From contig LGRX02014718.1 of assembly GCA_001247695.2 (NCBI GenBank), forward strand, positions 1 through 64,000: DNA of 64,000 nt, written 5' to 3'. Within the stretch, counting starts at the first letter, position 1, and each line of letters opens with the position of its first letter. Below are positions 21,153 through 33,653 of the stretch, piece by piece. A program made the position numbers and the translations under genes. The stretch is from Cymbomonas tetramitiformis (lineage: Eukaryota > Chlorophyta > Pyramimonadophyceae > Pyramimonadales > Pyramimonadaceae). The notes under the pieces were generated by a model. That model was not told the DNA's origin and made no database searches. It saw nothing but the letters and a program-made list of their open reading frames with translations.

Positions 21153-21848
21153 TGTCGCAAACGCGTGCACATGATGGGACAAATACTACTAGACCCGAGC
21201 AATCTTAACACTCGCGAGTAGGTATCAAACTTGTCTTTAACATTCACATGTGTCGGTAATTATTCAGGCATATCTTAACACAGCACACGATCGTAGAGCT
21301 ACAATTTTTTTGAAATTCTGATATTCTGAGATCACTTGCCAAGCTCTAATATACAAGCCCAAATTTCCAACATGTAAAAAGATAAAAACAGCAGTAAAAT
21401 ATATTCATCAAAAGATCGGAATAATAACCAAAAGTACGAATTGTTGTACAAAACTGTGAGCAGAACTGTCTTAGCGGTCTAGCACTGGCACGCGAACAGC
21501 CACCTAGCACTTGCGAAGGCAAAACAATAATGAGTCCTCTAGTTCTGACCTACGATCAGAGCTTACTTATATCTCGAGTCATTGTCACATCTGCAAAAAC
21601 TGTAACAGGCTTCCGCCCTGAAATCTTCATCTAGCCAATAGAAAGTCATTATTCTATGCCAGCTTTAACAATGTTACCGTTTGCCGTATTCTGACTGACA
21701 CGTCAGTGGCAAACTTGTAACTGTCATATCCTCTTATCACTTCGCGGTCATGTGATAATGACCATATCTCCTTTACCAAGTCTGTTCCCCCCGAGCAGTC
21801 ATCCTGCGCGAGACCTGTCATACTTGTCATATCTGTCACGTCTGTCAC
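21153..21848. mobile_element. Short A-B copy of the integrase element, right-truncated
   Basis: Starts with TGTCGCAAACGCG like the units at 4956 and 5701, passes the same A-B junction (CCAACATG then AAAAAG) and follows B with about 10-15 percent differences by eye. It stops near 21848, about 40 bp before the expected GTTTGTTACA end. No coding part is left. Confidence 0.8.
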
Positions 21849-22625
21849 TATTTAGCGCTCAGAAAGTTAGGACTCCCATCACAAATAATTAACATCATCT
21901 CAGACATCACCAATGATGCCTCTAGAATGGTACTTACCGAAGAAGGCCTCACAGATGAATGGTCCCTCGAATGTGGAGTTCCTCGGGGAGAAGTTTTGAG
22001 CCCACTAAGGTTTGTAGCCATTACGGACATTCTGGCAATTTGGTTAGCAAAAAGAGCAAACGGTGCAAACCCGACAGGAACCACATATGGAAATGAACTG
22101 AACTCGGAACGCCATAGACCAGACAAACCAGGAAATAATGTTTTTCCTCCCTCCCAAAACCTATTAGAAAAGGACACCCCTTTAAATATCTTTGCACGGT
22201 TCTTCTGTGATGACATCATACTCGTGGGAAAAACTAAAGACGAAGTTCAAGACATGCTAGGTATAGTTAATGAATTTATGAGCTTCATCGGTATTCCCAT
22301 CAATGTTAAGAAATCCAAATACTCTTACAGAAAGCGCATCAAACCTCAGGGCAAAACGGTAACGCGATATGACCTGTCCGATGATTTACTCATCTCAGGG
22401 GGTCATCTGGAGCCCAATACAAATGACTCAAGTCCTTCCATTGATTCGAAATGGATACCCCCTGAGTCACCAGATTTTCTCGATTTCTCCAACAGCAAAG
22501 AGGTAAACAGATACCTCGGAGTATGGTTTGCACTAAATGGGGAATGGGACAAACAGGCGGAAATCCTTATCGGCAGACTTAAAATCTACTCTAATATCCA
22601 TCCAACTGCAACACATGACTCTATA
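21849..22625 (+). pseudogene. Non-LTR reverse transcriptase fragment
   Basis: Open from 21849 with no start codon: LALRKLGLPSQIINIISDI, then LECGVPRGEVLSPLRF (RT motif of the QG.PLSP type), then FARFFCDDIILVGKT (catalytic [Y/F]xDD box with CDD in place of ADD), then FIGIPINVKKSKY and YLGVWFALNGEW (thumb). This is the order of RT motifs 4 to 7 in non-LTR elements. Both ends are cut: on the left by the short A-B copy, on the right by an inverted-arm element at 22626. It need not belong to the same family as the endonuclease fragment at 3693-4505. Confidence 0.75.
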
Positions 22626-25360
22626 TGTCAGGGTCATGACCGATGACATATGTGTCATACATGTCATACGTGTCATACCTGTCAGACATGTCATACCATA
22701 CAGGATCATGACCGATGACATATGTATCATACATGTCATACGTGTCATACCTGTCAGACATGTCATACCATGTCATGTCATGTCATGTCGAGTCGTGTCA
22801 TATATTATTATGACAGTCGTCAGTACGGTCGACTATGACTGTACATATCGCCAGATGATAAGTCACATCATCTGTCATTATTCAAGGAAAGACTTGAATG
22901 ACCCTGTCATCGAGAGTTCGTACGTCGAACTCGAAGATGGCAAAGCAAGATACATCTTGAAGTACAAACAAGAACCATCTTGGCTTTCAGCATGTGCGGA
23001 ACACGCATGCGCAGTATGAACGAACTATTCGTTACCACAATACTGGTCGTTCAACCAACGTATCGGGTTCACAACCCAATGGCGGTACCATCTATGCGAT
23101 GGGAGACGTATGGTATAGATGAGCGAAGCGTTGGGCTTCAGCAGTATCTTCTCACAGAAGTTCTGCAACTCATCCCGCTATTATCTGACGCTTGTGTTTG
23201 CCGTTCCACAGCACAGCGCATACTTGTATTTTTGTATGATATATTGAGGGCTTCTTTATCTAGCCCTAACAGAATGGTATTCTAATTTAGCTCGTCAAGG
23301 CACGAACGAGAACTCAATTGTGTGCAGCGCATAGATATCATTAATTTGTGTTGAAAGGTTGCGGAGCATATAAGGCGACGCACTCGCATAAATTGAATAT
23401 TTGATATATCCGCTGCAATAGCGAAGAAAGCGTGCGAGAAAATTGTCGCGTTCACAGAAGCGCACTCGCAGAAACAGCTGATCGCATATACTACACGATA
23501 AGGTGTGCATATGGCATACATCCGTGCAGCAATGAGATGTACTCACATAAATGGTTCGCAGATGTACATATGTTCGCAGATGCGACGCGGAAGCATAATC
23601 ATCAGCGGAATCGTTTCCGCGCGGAAAGTCATCAGCGTATACAATTTTCGTGATTGCACCAAATTGCTTTTTGTACGGCTTCATACATGTTGATGCGCGA
23701 TATACTAATTTGCAGTTGGCAGCATGCGCGATGGTCGCAAGTTTTCGCAGAAGTGGATCGCAGCTTACAGCATGCATGTCAATTACATGCGCGCGCTTGT
23801 ATGAATCACGCTCGAAAATTGTTCAGAATGATATATGGCATAATAGTCATCGACGGAATTTTGATCCGTACACATGTCAGCGCTCGTATAATGTGTTGAT
23901 AAATGGCGACGACGATACATGCTTTTCATCAGCAGCGCGCCCTATTGCATAAGTTATTTGCAGCGTGCTATGAAAGATTTCAATTTGCGATGATGATGAT
24001 GTCGAGATGTAGTTAAGATCAACTGCACAATACATACTTACATCAAAATACTCTGCACAACAACTAATACTCGCAGGCATATTTTGGACGCATGCATTAT
24101 TGACACCTGATATTATACTGCAGCACACACTACATATTGATGTCTGCATAAATATTCAAGTTGTCAGCATTTCATGCTTATCTCAATATAGTGTGCAAGC
24201 TGTTTAATTGAACACACACTAACTTGCAGCGCACATTACATGCAGCATCTAAGTATATACACATTCTATACTGAATGACGGCCACACTGTAAGTTGTGCA
24301 TGCATCTTCATAACAGATGTTATATATTATCCAGCTTGATCACGTTAACAGTTGGAATAGATGGCATCAAATCACAATACATTAGACGTGCACAAAAGCA
24401 TACTTGCAGTGCATGCTAACTATATTAGAACCCATACAGTATAAGGTGCCTGTTCAGAGATCTTAACACGGTCATTAGCTCGATATGACCCGGTGGAGTC
24501 GAGATACTCCTCGGACCACATATCGTTCTACTGTGGATCACTGAAAGGAATGCTCACCGGAATTGTATGTGAAATATACCAGCAACTCATTTTGTAAATG
24601 AGATTATCTTGGAATTACAATAACCTTTAACCTAATACATCATGCTAGATTCACTCAGTGCATGGTATACTGATTATCCTGCATGATAGGCTTTCTGGAA
24701 ATATTGTGATGTCCAGAATTTATCTTCCTGTAAAGTGTGTAAAATGAACACACACACACACACTGGCAAAAAAGTACTAATCAATAAGTACTATATACAT
24801 ACACACGCTGCATCACTGTATGTATTGATATTCACTGATTCATAGTGAATTGACCAACTTTAATATCTACCATGAATATGATAATGTAGATAACACTTCA
24901 CAAACACATGTGCGTGTGAAGTGTCAATGATGGCGATAGATATGGGAACAGATAATACAACATGCTGAAGGGCTGGATGGAGTTATCTCCAGACCCGAAC
25001 GCAGTATACTGCGCCCATGCAACAGCTGGTAACTGTTGGGCGCAGTCCATTCGTCATTCCACATATCATCGCTGGAGCAACAACAACAAGTACATTGCAT
25101 AATGACAATTGATACAGATTTGATCAGTTCAAAATGCATGTAACTCTTTCAGAACAGTATATATATTGACATCTGATAGAAGTTGTTGAGGACAAGCACA
25201 CACATACAAATGTGTTGTGTCAAATTGCTTTGATTATATTAAGCAATGTCTTGATATGTTTAAAATAAGATATATCATTTTGATAAATCTTAGAGCACAG
25301 ACCTATGCTCAAAACAGCATATCATAGATTGATAAATATCACTAAAGTGGATATTCCGCT
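22626..25360 (+). mobile_element. Lone arm of a large inverted-arm element
   Basis: Similar along its length, in reverse orientation, to 52971-55629. It starts GTCAGGGTCATGACC followed by CATGTCATACGTGTCATACC microsatellite-like repeats (22640-22790) and ends near GTGGATATTCCGCTTA. A short peptide frame is conserved between the arms: SSYVELEDGKARY near 22920 and STNVSGSQPNGGTIYA near 23070. No longer ORF is shared. Parts from 24467 on also match 49491-50404. Confidence 0.7.
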
Positions 25361-25769
25361 TAACCCCTAAACCGTCATAACTATTTTTGCTTTTGGTTGA
25401 AGTCACTGTTTTCCCTATAGCTGCCGCATACGAAGGCCGATTCGCGATTTGGGCATATGACTGGAATCGTATTGCAAAGGCGCATCGTACTGCATTGTTC
25501 AAAGTCGAAGATCGAATGAAGATGCGATGCCGCAGATGGATGTATATCTCGCGCATTGCGGCGCTGAATGCGAATCCATTGTCCCGTGCAAAACCCTAAT
25601 GATGACCCTAGCATATTTTGCATAACGCCTAGCTATGTGTTGAATATGTAACATGACCTAAATAGGGTTAAATATAAGTATTTGTATGCGCAAACCATAA
25701 CCGTGTGTTGTGTCAAAAGGCTTTCACACTCTTCATCGTTAAATCCTGGAATGTACCGGGAGGTACGAG
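25361..25769. other. No gene seen
   Basis: Short mixed sequence between the arm and the minisatellite; no coding signal recognised. Confidence 0.5.
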
Positions 25770-26545
25770 CAGCGGGGTTGCATGCTACAGAGATCTGGTT
25801 GCATGCTGCCGACGAGTGGTTGCATGATACAGATGCCTGGTTGCATGCTGCGTATGCCTGGTTGCATGCCACAGATGCCTGGTTGCATGCTACAGATGCC
25901 CGGTTGCATGCCACGGAGGCCAGGTTGCATGCTACAGATGTCAGGTTGCATGCTACAGAGGCCCGGTTGCATGTCACGGAGGCCAGGTTGCATGCTACAG
26001 ATGTCAGGTTGCATGCTACAGAGGCCAGGTTGCATGCCACGGAGGCCAGGTTGCATGCTACAGATGTCGGGTTGCATGCTACAGAGGCCCGGTTGCATGT
26101 GCACGGAGGCCAGGTTGCATGCTACAGATGTCAGGTTGCATGCTACAGAGGCCAGGTTGCATGCCACAGAGGCCAGGTTGCATGCGACAGATGTCGGGTT
26201 GCATGCCACAGAGGCCAGGTTGCATGCGACAGAGGCCAGGTTGCATGCGACAGATGTCGGGTTGCATGCAACAGGGGCCAGGTTGCATGTGACAGAGGCC
26301 AGGTTGCATGCTACAAAGGCCAGGTTGCATGCTACAGATGTCTGGTTGCATGCCACAGAGGCCAGGTTGCATGCGACAGATGTCGGGGTTGCATGCATGC
26401 GACAGAGGCCAGGTTGCATGCTACAAAGGCCAGGTTGCATGCTACAGATGTCTGGTTGCATGCCACAGAGGCCAGGTTGCATGCAACAGAGACCAGGTTG
26501 CATGCTACATATGCCTGGTTGCATGCTGCAAGGGCCTTGTTGCAT
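25770..26545. repeat. 21-bp minisatellite, about 36 copies
   Basis: Units alternate between GGTTGCATGCTACAGAGGCCA and close variants. As 21 is a multiple of three, several frames on both strands stay open for 250-300 residues; these ORFs are mirror products of one array. On the minus strand the recurring GCATGCAACC translates as MQP, a motif also repeated in the Gag N-terminus at 28180-28450. Confidence 0.92.
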
Positions 26546-28012
26546 GCCGGTCACAGCTGTATGAAGAAATAATTGATGGCAAGGCAGATTTCAGGAGAAG
26601 ATCTGCAATGACAATAATTATATTGAGGATCTGGTGGATTCCAGAAAGATCTGCAATGGCAATATCGTGATCTGCCTGATGATTGGTGGAGGAGTACCAG
26701 AATCAGGCATATATGTGCACATGATTGGTCGATGGCAGATGTCAATACAGGAATCCTGCTAGTGATTGTTAGAGAGCAACATGTTGAAAGGGAAGCTTGG
26801 AAAGTGGACCTCAGTTAGTGTTGATCAAGAGAATGAATTAAGGACAAGTTTCACATGTTAGTATTAGGCTGTATGCCAAGACTGAACATAAGGATATAGA
26901 TGTATTAGGTTTGAGACCAGACATTATATCGGAAAAGTGATTGTAATACTAGGCTGAATAGCCAGTGTTTGTCATGAAGTAAAACAGTGGAATGTAAGGC
27001 TAGAAGCCTATATGAAGCACCAAAAACAGTAAATAAGATAAAAAGAAAAGAAGAAAGATAAAAGAAAAGAATAAGAAAATAAAAGAAAAAGAAAGAATAA
27101 AGTTATCAGGAGTGTGCCTGGTACAAATTGGTTCTCAGATGATGGGAACGTTCTATGGACCTGTGGGATCTGCGAGTTACAAGATGTTGGAGATGGCGAC
27201 TTTTGTGTTTGCGTTTTGAGCGGCTTCAGCTTACGTTTGACGGCTCAAAATACGCGCGGTGCTTGCGTTATAAACACGGAAAATTTTCGCTATGGGACCT
27301 TCTTTGTTAAAGATTTGGTTGGGGATCTTCTGTGGGACTTAAGATGCGACTGCAAGATGACTTGGGCGACTTTTCGTTTTTGAGTTTTGGGCTGTCTCTG
27401 CTTGCGTTCGACGGCTCAAATTGCGCGCGTTACGTGCACTAAAAACACGGAAAAGTTTCGCTGCGAGATCTTCTTTGTGAAGGATTTGATTGGGATCTGC
27501 GTCGGATTGCTTTTTCTTGAGGCTCTGGACGAGATTTATGACTTGATCTTAAGAATGTTGAAGGCAGGTCCACTCCGACGGCTGTAGAGCTGGCAAGATA
27601 TGCGCTTGGACGTCTTTAGTGGACCCGCGTTGCCGCTTTTTGCTGGGTGTTTGCCGGATGTCGCGGATGCTAAGATTTGTTGCTGATTCCTTAAGTGTGG
27701 GCTTAAGTATGGGGGGGGGAAGTGCAAGCTTCCTTCTGAGACATAAATAAGCAAGACCGCTGGGGACTATGATAAAACTTTGCGGAATAGCACAAATAGC
27801 CAAAAACTTTCAGTTTTTAAGCATCCTAGAAGAGATTAGAGTCAGATGAGCCAGATCTTGTATTCTCACCATACTTAAGGCTATTTTTGGCAGCTGGTAC
27901 CTTCCACCTTCTAGGGAAGTTCCTCATACCTTCTGGCTAAGTTCTCTACAGCTTTTGGCAGTATTTTGGCTCTACTGGACTGGTATTCTTGGAATTAATT
28001 TCTGGAAACGCC
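26546..28012 (+). other. Leader of the MQ-repeat gag retroelement
   Basis: No gene. It contains a purine-only stretch (about 27025-27103, AAGAAAAG type) and a diverged tandem duplication of about 187 bp (27168-27355 against 27356-27540), marked by GACGGCTCAAA, then GCGCGC, then AACACGGAAAA in both halves. It precedes the gag start and probably contains its 5' untranslated region. I could not define an LTR or a primer-binding site. Confidence 0.45.
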
Positions 28013-28660
28013 ATGGACCCTTCCACCACCTTCCCTCTGACACCCTTAGACCCCTCTCCACCAACCGCTTCCACCACCGCACCTGGACCTTCGGGCCCTT
28101 CCACCACCACCTTCCCTCCTTACCCCTCAGTCGGTACCGGGCAGGTTGTAGACGTACACCAACCTGCCCCGGACGTGCCCGTCAGCATGCAACCGGGCAT
28201 GCAACCCGGCATGCAACCTGGCATGCAACCTGGCATGCAACATATGCTAGGTGGCATGCAACCCAGCATGCCTCAGAGCCATTTTGTGCACGCCCCCTCT
28301 CAAACCTTCCCTTTTATGTTTCATCAACAAGAGGTCGGTTGGAGTGGCATGCAACAACATGCAACGGGCGTACAGCCGCATGCAACCAGCATGCAACCGC
28401 ATGCAACCGGCATGCAACCGCATGCAACGGGTATGCAACCGCATGCCGGCATGCTCCAGTATGCTCCAGACATGCCATATGCCCCCAGTAGGCCGTCTCC
28501 GCCTTTTGGAATGGCTCTCCACTATGCCACAGGCTCGCCAACCCATGCCCCAGGCGTGTTGACACATGCCCCATACACGCCCGCGCCGATGTCGACCACC
28601 TACGGGGATCCATGGACACTACCCGCTTACTTTCCACCGCCTCCACCTCCGGCATATGGA

Positions 28661-29694
28661 TGTCGCAAACGCGTGCATATGATGGTACAATCTCGGAATC
28701 GAACGAACTTAACACTCGCGACTGATCATAAGCATCATTAATATCCACTGGTGCCGGTAACTGATCAAGCAATTCTCAACACAGCATAAGATCGTAGAGC
28801 TACAAAATTTTTAAAATTCTGATACCCTGTTATCGAACGCTGAACTCTTACATGCAAGCCCAGATTCCAACATCCCCCATCTGTAGCTGCTGCGTGCAGT
28901 AGCACAGACTCAAATATGGGCTTGCTCAGCATACTGGGTCGTATCACCATCTGCCATGAACTTGCCCAAACTGAAAGTGAACATACCAATGCCTTCACCT
29001 TCTCCGCCTTGTAACATTCTGGCTCTGACCAGTGGGTTCTTGAACACCAAGACCCACATACACCTGCGGCCAATAGGTCCATGTTCCAGATGCCCAATCA
29101 CATGCAAGCGTCCTGTCCGACTCAATCGTCTAAAGTACGCAGCCCTGCTCTCGGTCATGTCTGTTAAATAGTAAGATGGAACATGGACACATGCCACCAC
29201 ACGACTGGCCATTACTGCCAACGGAAACGCGATATCCAGCGCTGCGAACCAAGGCGAAGTCACCACTGCGTCACAGACACCATACTGAAAAAGTATGAAA
29301 ACAGCAGTAAAATATATCCGTCAAAATTGATATTATATCACAAAATACGAATTATTGTGTGTACAAAAGCTGTGAGCAGAACTGTCTTAGCACTCTAGCA
29401 CTGGCACGCGAACAGCCACCTAGTACTTGCGAAGGCAAAACAATAATGAGTCCACTAGCCTGACCTTCGGTCAGAGTCTACTTATATCTCAATGTCCTGT
29501 CACATTTCCCAAAACTGTAACGGGTTCTAGCCCTTAAATCTTCATCTGGCCAATGGAAAGTCATTATCCCATGCCAGCTCTAACAATGTTACCGTTTACC
29601 GCATTCTGACTGACACGTCAGCGGCAAAGGAGTCACTGCCATCTTCGTCTTATCATTCTCTGGTCACCTGATGGTGACTATATCTTCTCTGGTG
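28661..29694 (-). mobile_element. Internally deleted copy of the integrase element inside gag
   Basis: Starts TGTCGCAAACGCG, carries block A, then about 400 bp of the methyltransferase-like 3' end (28881-29285, matching 5921-6332 almost exactly, minus-strand frame [19 protein letters not shown]), then joins block B at exactly its first bases (TGAAAAAG) and stops about 127 bp before B's end. The middle of the body, with the integrase and PHD finger, is gone. It lies within the MQ-repeat coding part of gag. Confidence 0.85.
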
Positions 29695-31140
29695 GGGGCC
29701 AGCCGCAGCATGCAGCGGGAGCGGCGGAGCATGCAACCAGCTCGGCAGAGCATGCAACACAGCATGCAACACGACCGGCTGAGCATGCAACACGCCCGGC
29801 TTCGCATGCAACCAGCTCAACTTCGCATGCAACACAGCATGCAACCCGCCCGGCTGAGCATGCAACTCGACCGGCTGAGCATGCAACGGGCCCTGTCTCA
29901 GCTCGACCCGCATGCAACACGCCTGGCTCCGCATGCAACCAGTGGGTTCCAGCATGCAACCGGCGCCTCCCAGCATGCAACCAGCGGGGGACAGCTAGCC
30001 TTGGGCTGGAAGGATGGGAAGTCGCTCGCCGCCGATGAAGAATCGCAAAGCCGGAGTAGCGACTATAAGGACACGGAGGACGACCCTGGTGACGACCCTG
30101 GAGATGACCCTGATGGTGACCCGACTGGGGGGGCGGGACCGTCGACGTCAACCACACGGCTGCTAGTGGTCACTCCCCAAGGGGATTCCTTGTGGGTGCC
30201 CCCGGGTGAATTGACCACTACAGCGACGTTACCCGAGATCACCTCCTCGCGCCATGGTCTGTCGGCAGCCCTGAAGATCTGTGACAATCTTGGGCTGAGT
30301 CCTACTCGATACATTCTGAGCGGGGCCGGCGGTACCTCTTTCCCCGAAATACGTCCGCTGCACACCACCGAGACCTCCACCTACGCCCTTTTGGTGGACC
30401 GCTTGGTGGCAGAGGAGTCTATTCGAGGCACGAGGCGTCCCAGAATTCCGTCACAATGGTACCAATGCCCGAGACGACCGGTGGTGGACGCCTTCACGGA
30501 GTCGGAGGCGGAGACCTACGAGCTGGATGGGCTACAAGCCTGGGTGGAGGTATGTGCTGCTCCATGGTACCTGGCTGCATCGTTTGGGCCGCCTCCTACG
30601 ATGCAGCCAGACCCCTCCACCTTCCCAGCTCCTTCACATCGACTCTCAGCCGATGCCGCGACCTTCACCCCGACGGTGGCTCATACGGCAGTGGCGGGAC
30701 CACCGGCCGGGGTTGCACGAGCTCCGGAAGACCCGACGGCCATGTTCACCCCCGACGACCGCTCTTACCAGACCGCGATCAAGAACGAGAGCTCGCTCTT
30801 GAGGGGCATCTACAAGTTGGTGGAGGACCTCCCGGAGTTCCCCGGCGATCACTACACGAAGGGCCGGGCCATGGATGACCTTGAGGAGTTCTCTGTGGCG
30901 GTGAATGCGCTTCTGGAGCACATGACGGTGATTGCGGCGCTCACTACTCCCAGCTTTCGGCGTGAGGCGCAAGGACGCAACCAGCTCAGCGTCTCCACCT
31001 TGCTATGGATGGTCAAGACCGCCAAGTTGGCCAAGGCCCAGAAGCTGTACGTCGAGGAGATGGCGCCAGGAGGCAGCGAAGGAGAGGCGTGGAAGGCGAG
31101 GTACGCAACGGTGCCACGGTTCATGGGCGACCTTGCCTTG

Positions 31141-33653
31141 TGGCTATTACCCGGAAGTACTGGTAATAGTACTTTCGACGCCGAAAGTACTGTCACAAGT
31201 ACTTTCACGGCATAATTTTTTTCGGGGTCTTCCCATTATTGGGGGGGGCTGCCAATCATATCCCAGTCCCCTAAGGACCTAAACTGAGTTGTCTTATGCC
31301 ACATTGGTCGGCTTTCCACTTGTAGCCTTCTCAATGGATGCTAGAAGCCAAGGGGGTAGCATTTTTTGTTACATTCCATTGTTTTGTAGTTGCAAAGATA
31401 GTGCCCTCTCCTTTTGAATTTTTTGAAAGCACGCATTGGCCGATGAACAAGCTGGCGATCACTCAAATCATAACTATATATCGCATCTAATCATGTATGT
31501 GACAATAAATCTGATGACATGATGGCATGTATGATAAGTTGCGGGTCAAACCCAGCCCTACAAGTGTGTTTAAACTAAGGGATCTTATGGTAGGATAGGG
31601 TACACAAGTAGCATGCCGTGGATTCTCCCAACGGGCACCCTTGTACCGAGTATCGCTCGGAGATGATTTGTAACGATGTTGTGGACTATGAGACCCATTT
31701 TTGGGACCCCGATCGATGTCTAAGGTGCATATTTGAGTTTTGAAGAGAGTTCAGAGCCTACAGACAGCGTACCAGTACGCATACACAAGTAGCATGCCGT
31801 GGATTCTCCCAACGGGAACCCTTGTACCGAGTATCGCTCGGAGATGATTTGTAACGATGTTGTGGACTATGAGACCCATTTTTGGGACCCCGATCGATGT
31901 CTAAGGTGCATATTTGAGTTTCGAAGAGAGTTCAGAGCCTAGCAGACAACGTACCATTACGCATACACAAGTAGCATGCCGTGGATTCTCCCAACGGGCA
32001 CCCTTGTACCGAGTATCGCTCGGAGATGATTTGTAACGATGTTGTGGACTATGAGACCCATTTTTGGGACCCCGATCGATGTCTAAGGTGCATATTTGAG
32101 TTTCGAAGAGAGTTCAGAGCCTACAGACAGCGTACCAGTACGCATACACAAGTAGCATGCCGTGGATTCTCCCAACGGGCACCCTTGTACCGAGTATCGC
32201 TCGGAGATGATTTGTAACGATGTTGTGGACTATGAGACCCATTTTTGGGACCCCGATCGATGTCTAAGGTGCATATTTGAGTTTTGAAGAGAGTTCAGAG
32301 CCTACAGACAGCGTACCAGTACGCATACACAAGTAGCATGCCGTGGATTCTCCCAACGGGCACCCTTGTACCGAGTATCGCTCGGAGATGATTTGTAACG
32401 ATGTTGTGGACTACGAGACCCATTTTTGGGACCCCGATCGATGTCTAAGGTGCATATTTGAGTTTTGAAGAGAGTTCAGAGCCTACAGACAGCGTACCAG
32501 TACGCATACACAAGTAGCATGCCGTGGATTCTCCCAACGGGCACCCTTGTACCGAGTATCGCTCGGAGATGATTTGTAACGATGTTGTGGACTATGAGAC
32601 CCATTTTTGGACCTTGATCGAAACACCATAGCAAGACCCTACTTTTATGTTATCTTACCAGAGTAACCACTGAGTGTGTAATATGTTAGGAATGTGCGCT
32701 GCTATCATTCTGAGTGGGAATATAGTGGCCTCTACGTGTTCACATTAGAGTTTAAGAAAGTCAAAATTAAAAAAATCGTGCAGTTGGAGTAATTAGGCTC
32801 CAAAATTAATTTTCCTGAAATTAAATGTGGCAGTGTGTCTGGAAATCTATTGTTTAATAGTAGGGTTGATTCAAATCGGTTCGGCAAGCGGTGTAATACT
32901 AGTACGGTCATGCATTAATGTTAAGATCGATATATTTGATATATACATCACTTTATAACTCGCATGGATCGCAATATCGAGGCAGTTATGGCAATTTGGG
33001 TTTGGGTTTGAATGTGGCCAAAATGGCATTATTGTGGAGTATGTGACCAGCATTCCGCTTGGGAGGAATGCCATAAATTGTGCAAGCTAAACATGGATCA
33101 AACCCCTCAACTCAAAGGACACTCATCTATGGCAGTATATCGAATTTTAGAAATGTTAACGAGCTCTATACATTCACATATGCGGTCACCATGCACCCAC
33201 ATATGACGTGCACCATATGGACGGTGACTATGGAAATCACGAATTTTTCTGTATTTGATGAGCGCGGCCCACATCACCACGTGTTTTGAGCCCCAACCTT
33301 TATCATAATAGCATGCAACGTAGCACACGTTCGAACAAGGTCCCAATAATGTTGGGCACCGCTTTACTCGACATCCTAGGCCCATTAACAGCACCTAACA
33401 ATACATCTAGTCGAAAGTACTTGTGACAGTACTTTCAGAAATTAATTATTTTCTGGTTTTTCACACCCTAAAAGTATGCTATAAATATACCAACCTAAAC
33501 TTGATAACGGCACGTGTGAGTCATTTGGGAAATTAAAAAGGGTCGTAAATGAATTTTCAAAAATGTTAAACGACCCATATCACCAAGTATACCGGATATC
33601 ACATAGTTTTAGCAAAGTACTTGTAATAGTACTTTCCCGCCGGGTAATAGCCA
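31141..33653. mobile_element. 2.5-kb non-autonomous TIR element nested in gag, 4-bp duplication CTTG
   Basis: The ends are exact inverted copies, TGGCTATTACCCGG (31141-31154) and its complement (33640-33653), flanked by CTTG at 31137-31140 and 33654-33657. Inside both ends are further AGTACTT-based palindromes (31155-31206; 33413-33436 and 33614-33636). The interior has no credible ORF but holds a 181-bp tandem array. It interrupts gag between the LAL and SVDITT codons. I cannot assign it to a superfamily from the ends. Confidence 0.82.
31601..32620. repeat. 181-bp tandem array, six units, inside the nested TIR element
   Basis: Units start at 31601, 31782, 31964, 32145, 32326 and 32507 with TACACAAGTAGCATGCCGTG and are nearly identical; the sixth is cut near 32620. 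The array is fully inside the transposon, so mobile copies could seed satellite arrays elsewhere. Confidence 0.92.

Noticed and set aside
22640..22790. Regulatory array of CATGTCATACGTGTCATACC
   Set aside because: It recurs at the outer end of the other arm (55500-55629) and is part of the transposon, with no sign of a regulated gene.
25682..26572. Long overlapping ORFs of 250-300 residues in several frames
   Set aside because: All lie in the 21-bp minisatellite; a period divisible by three keeps every frame open. No domain and no start context.
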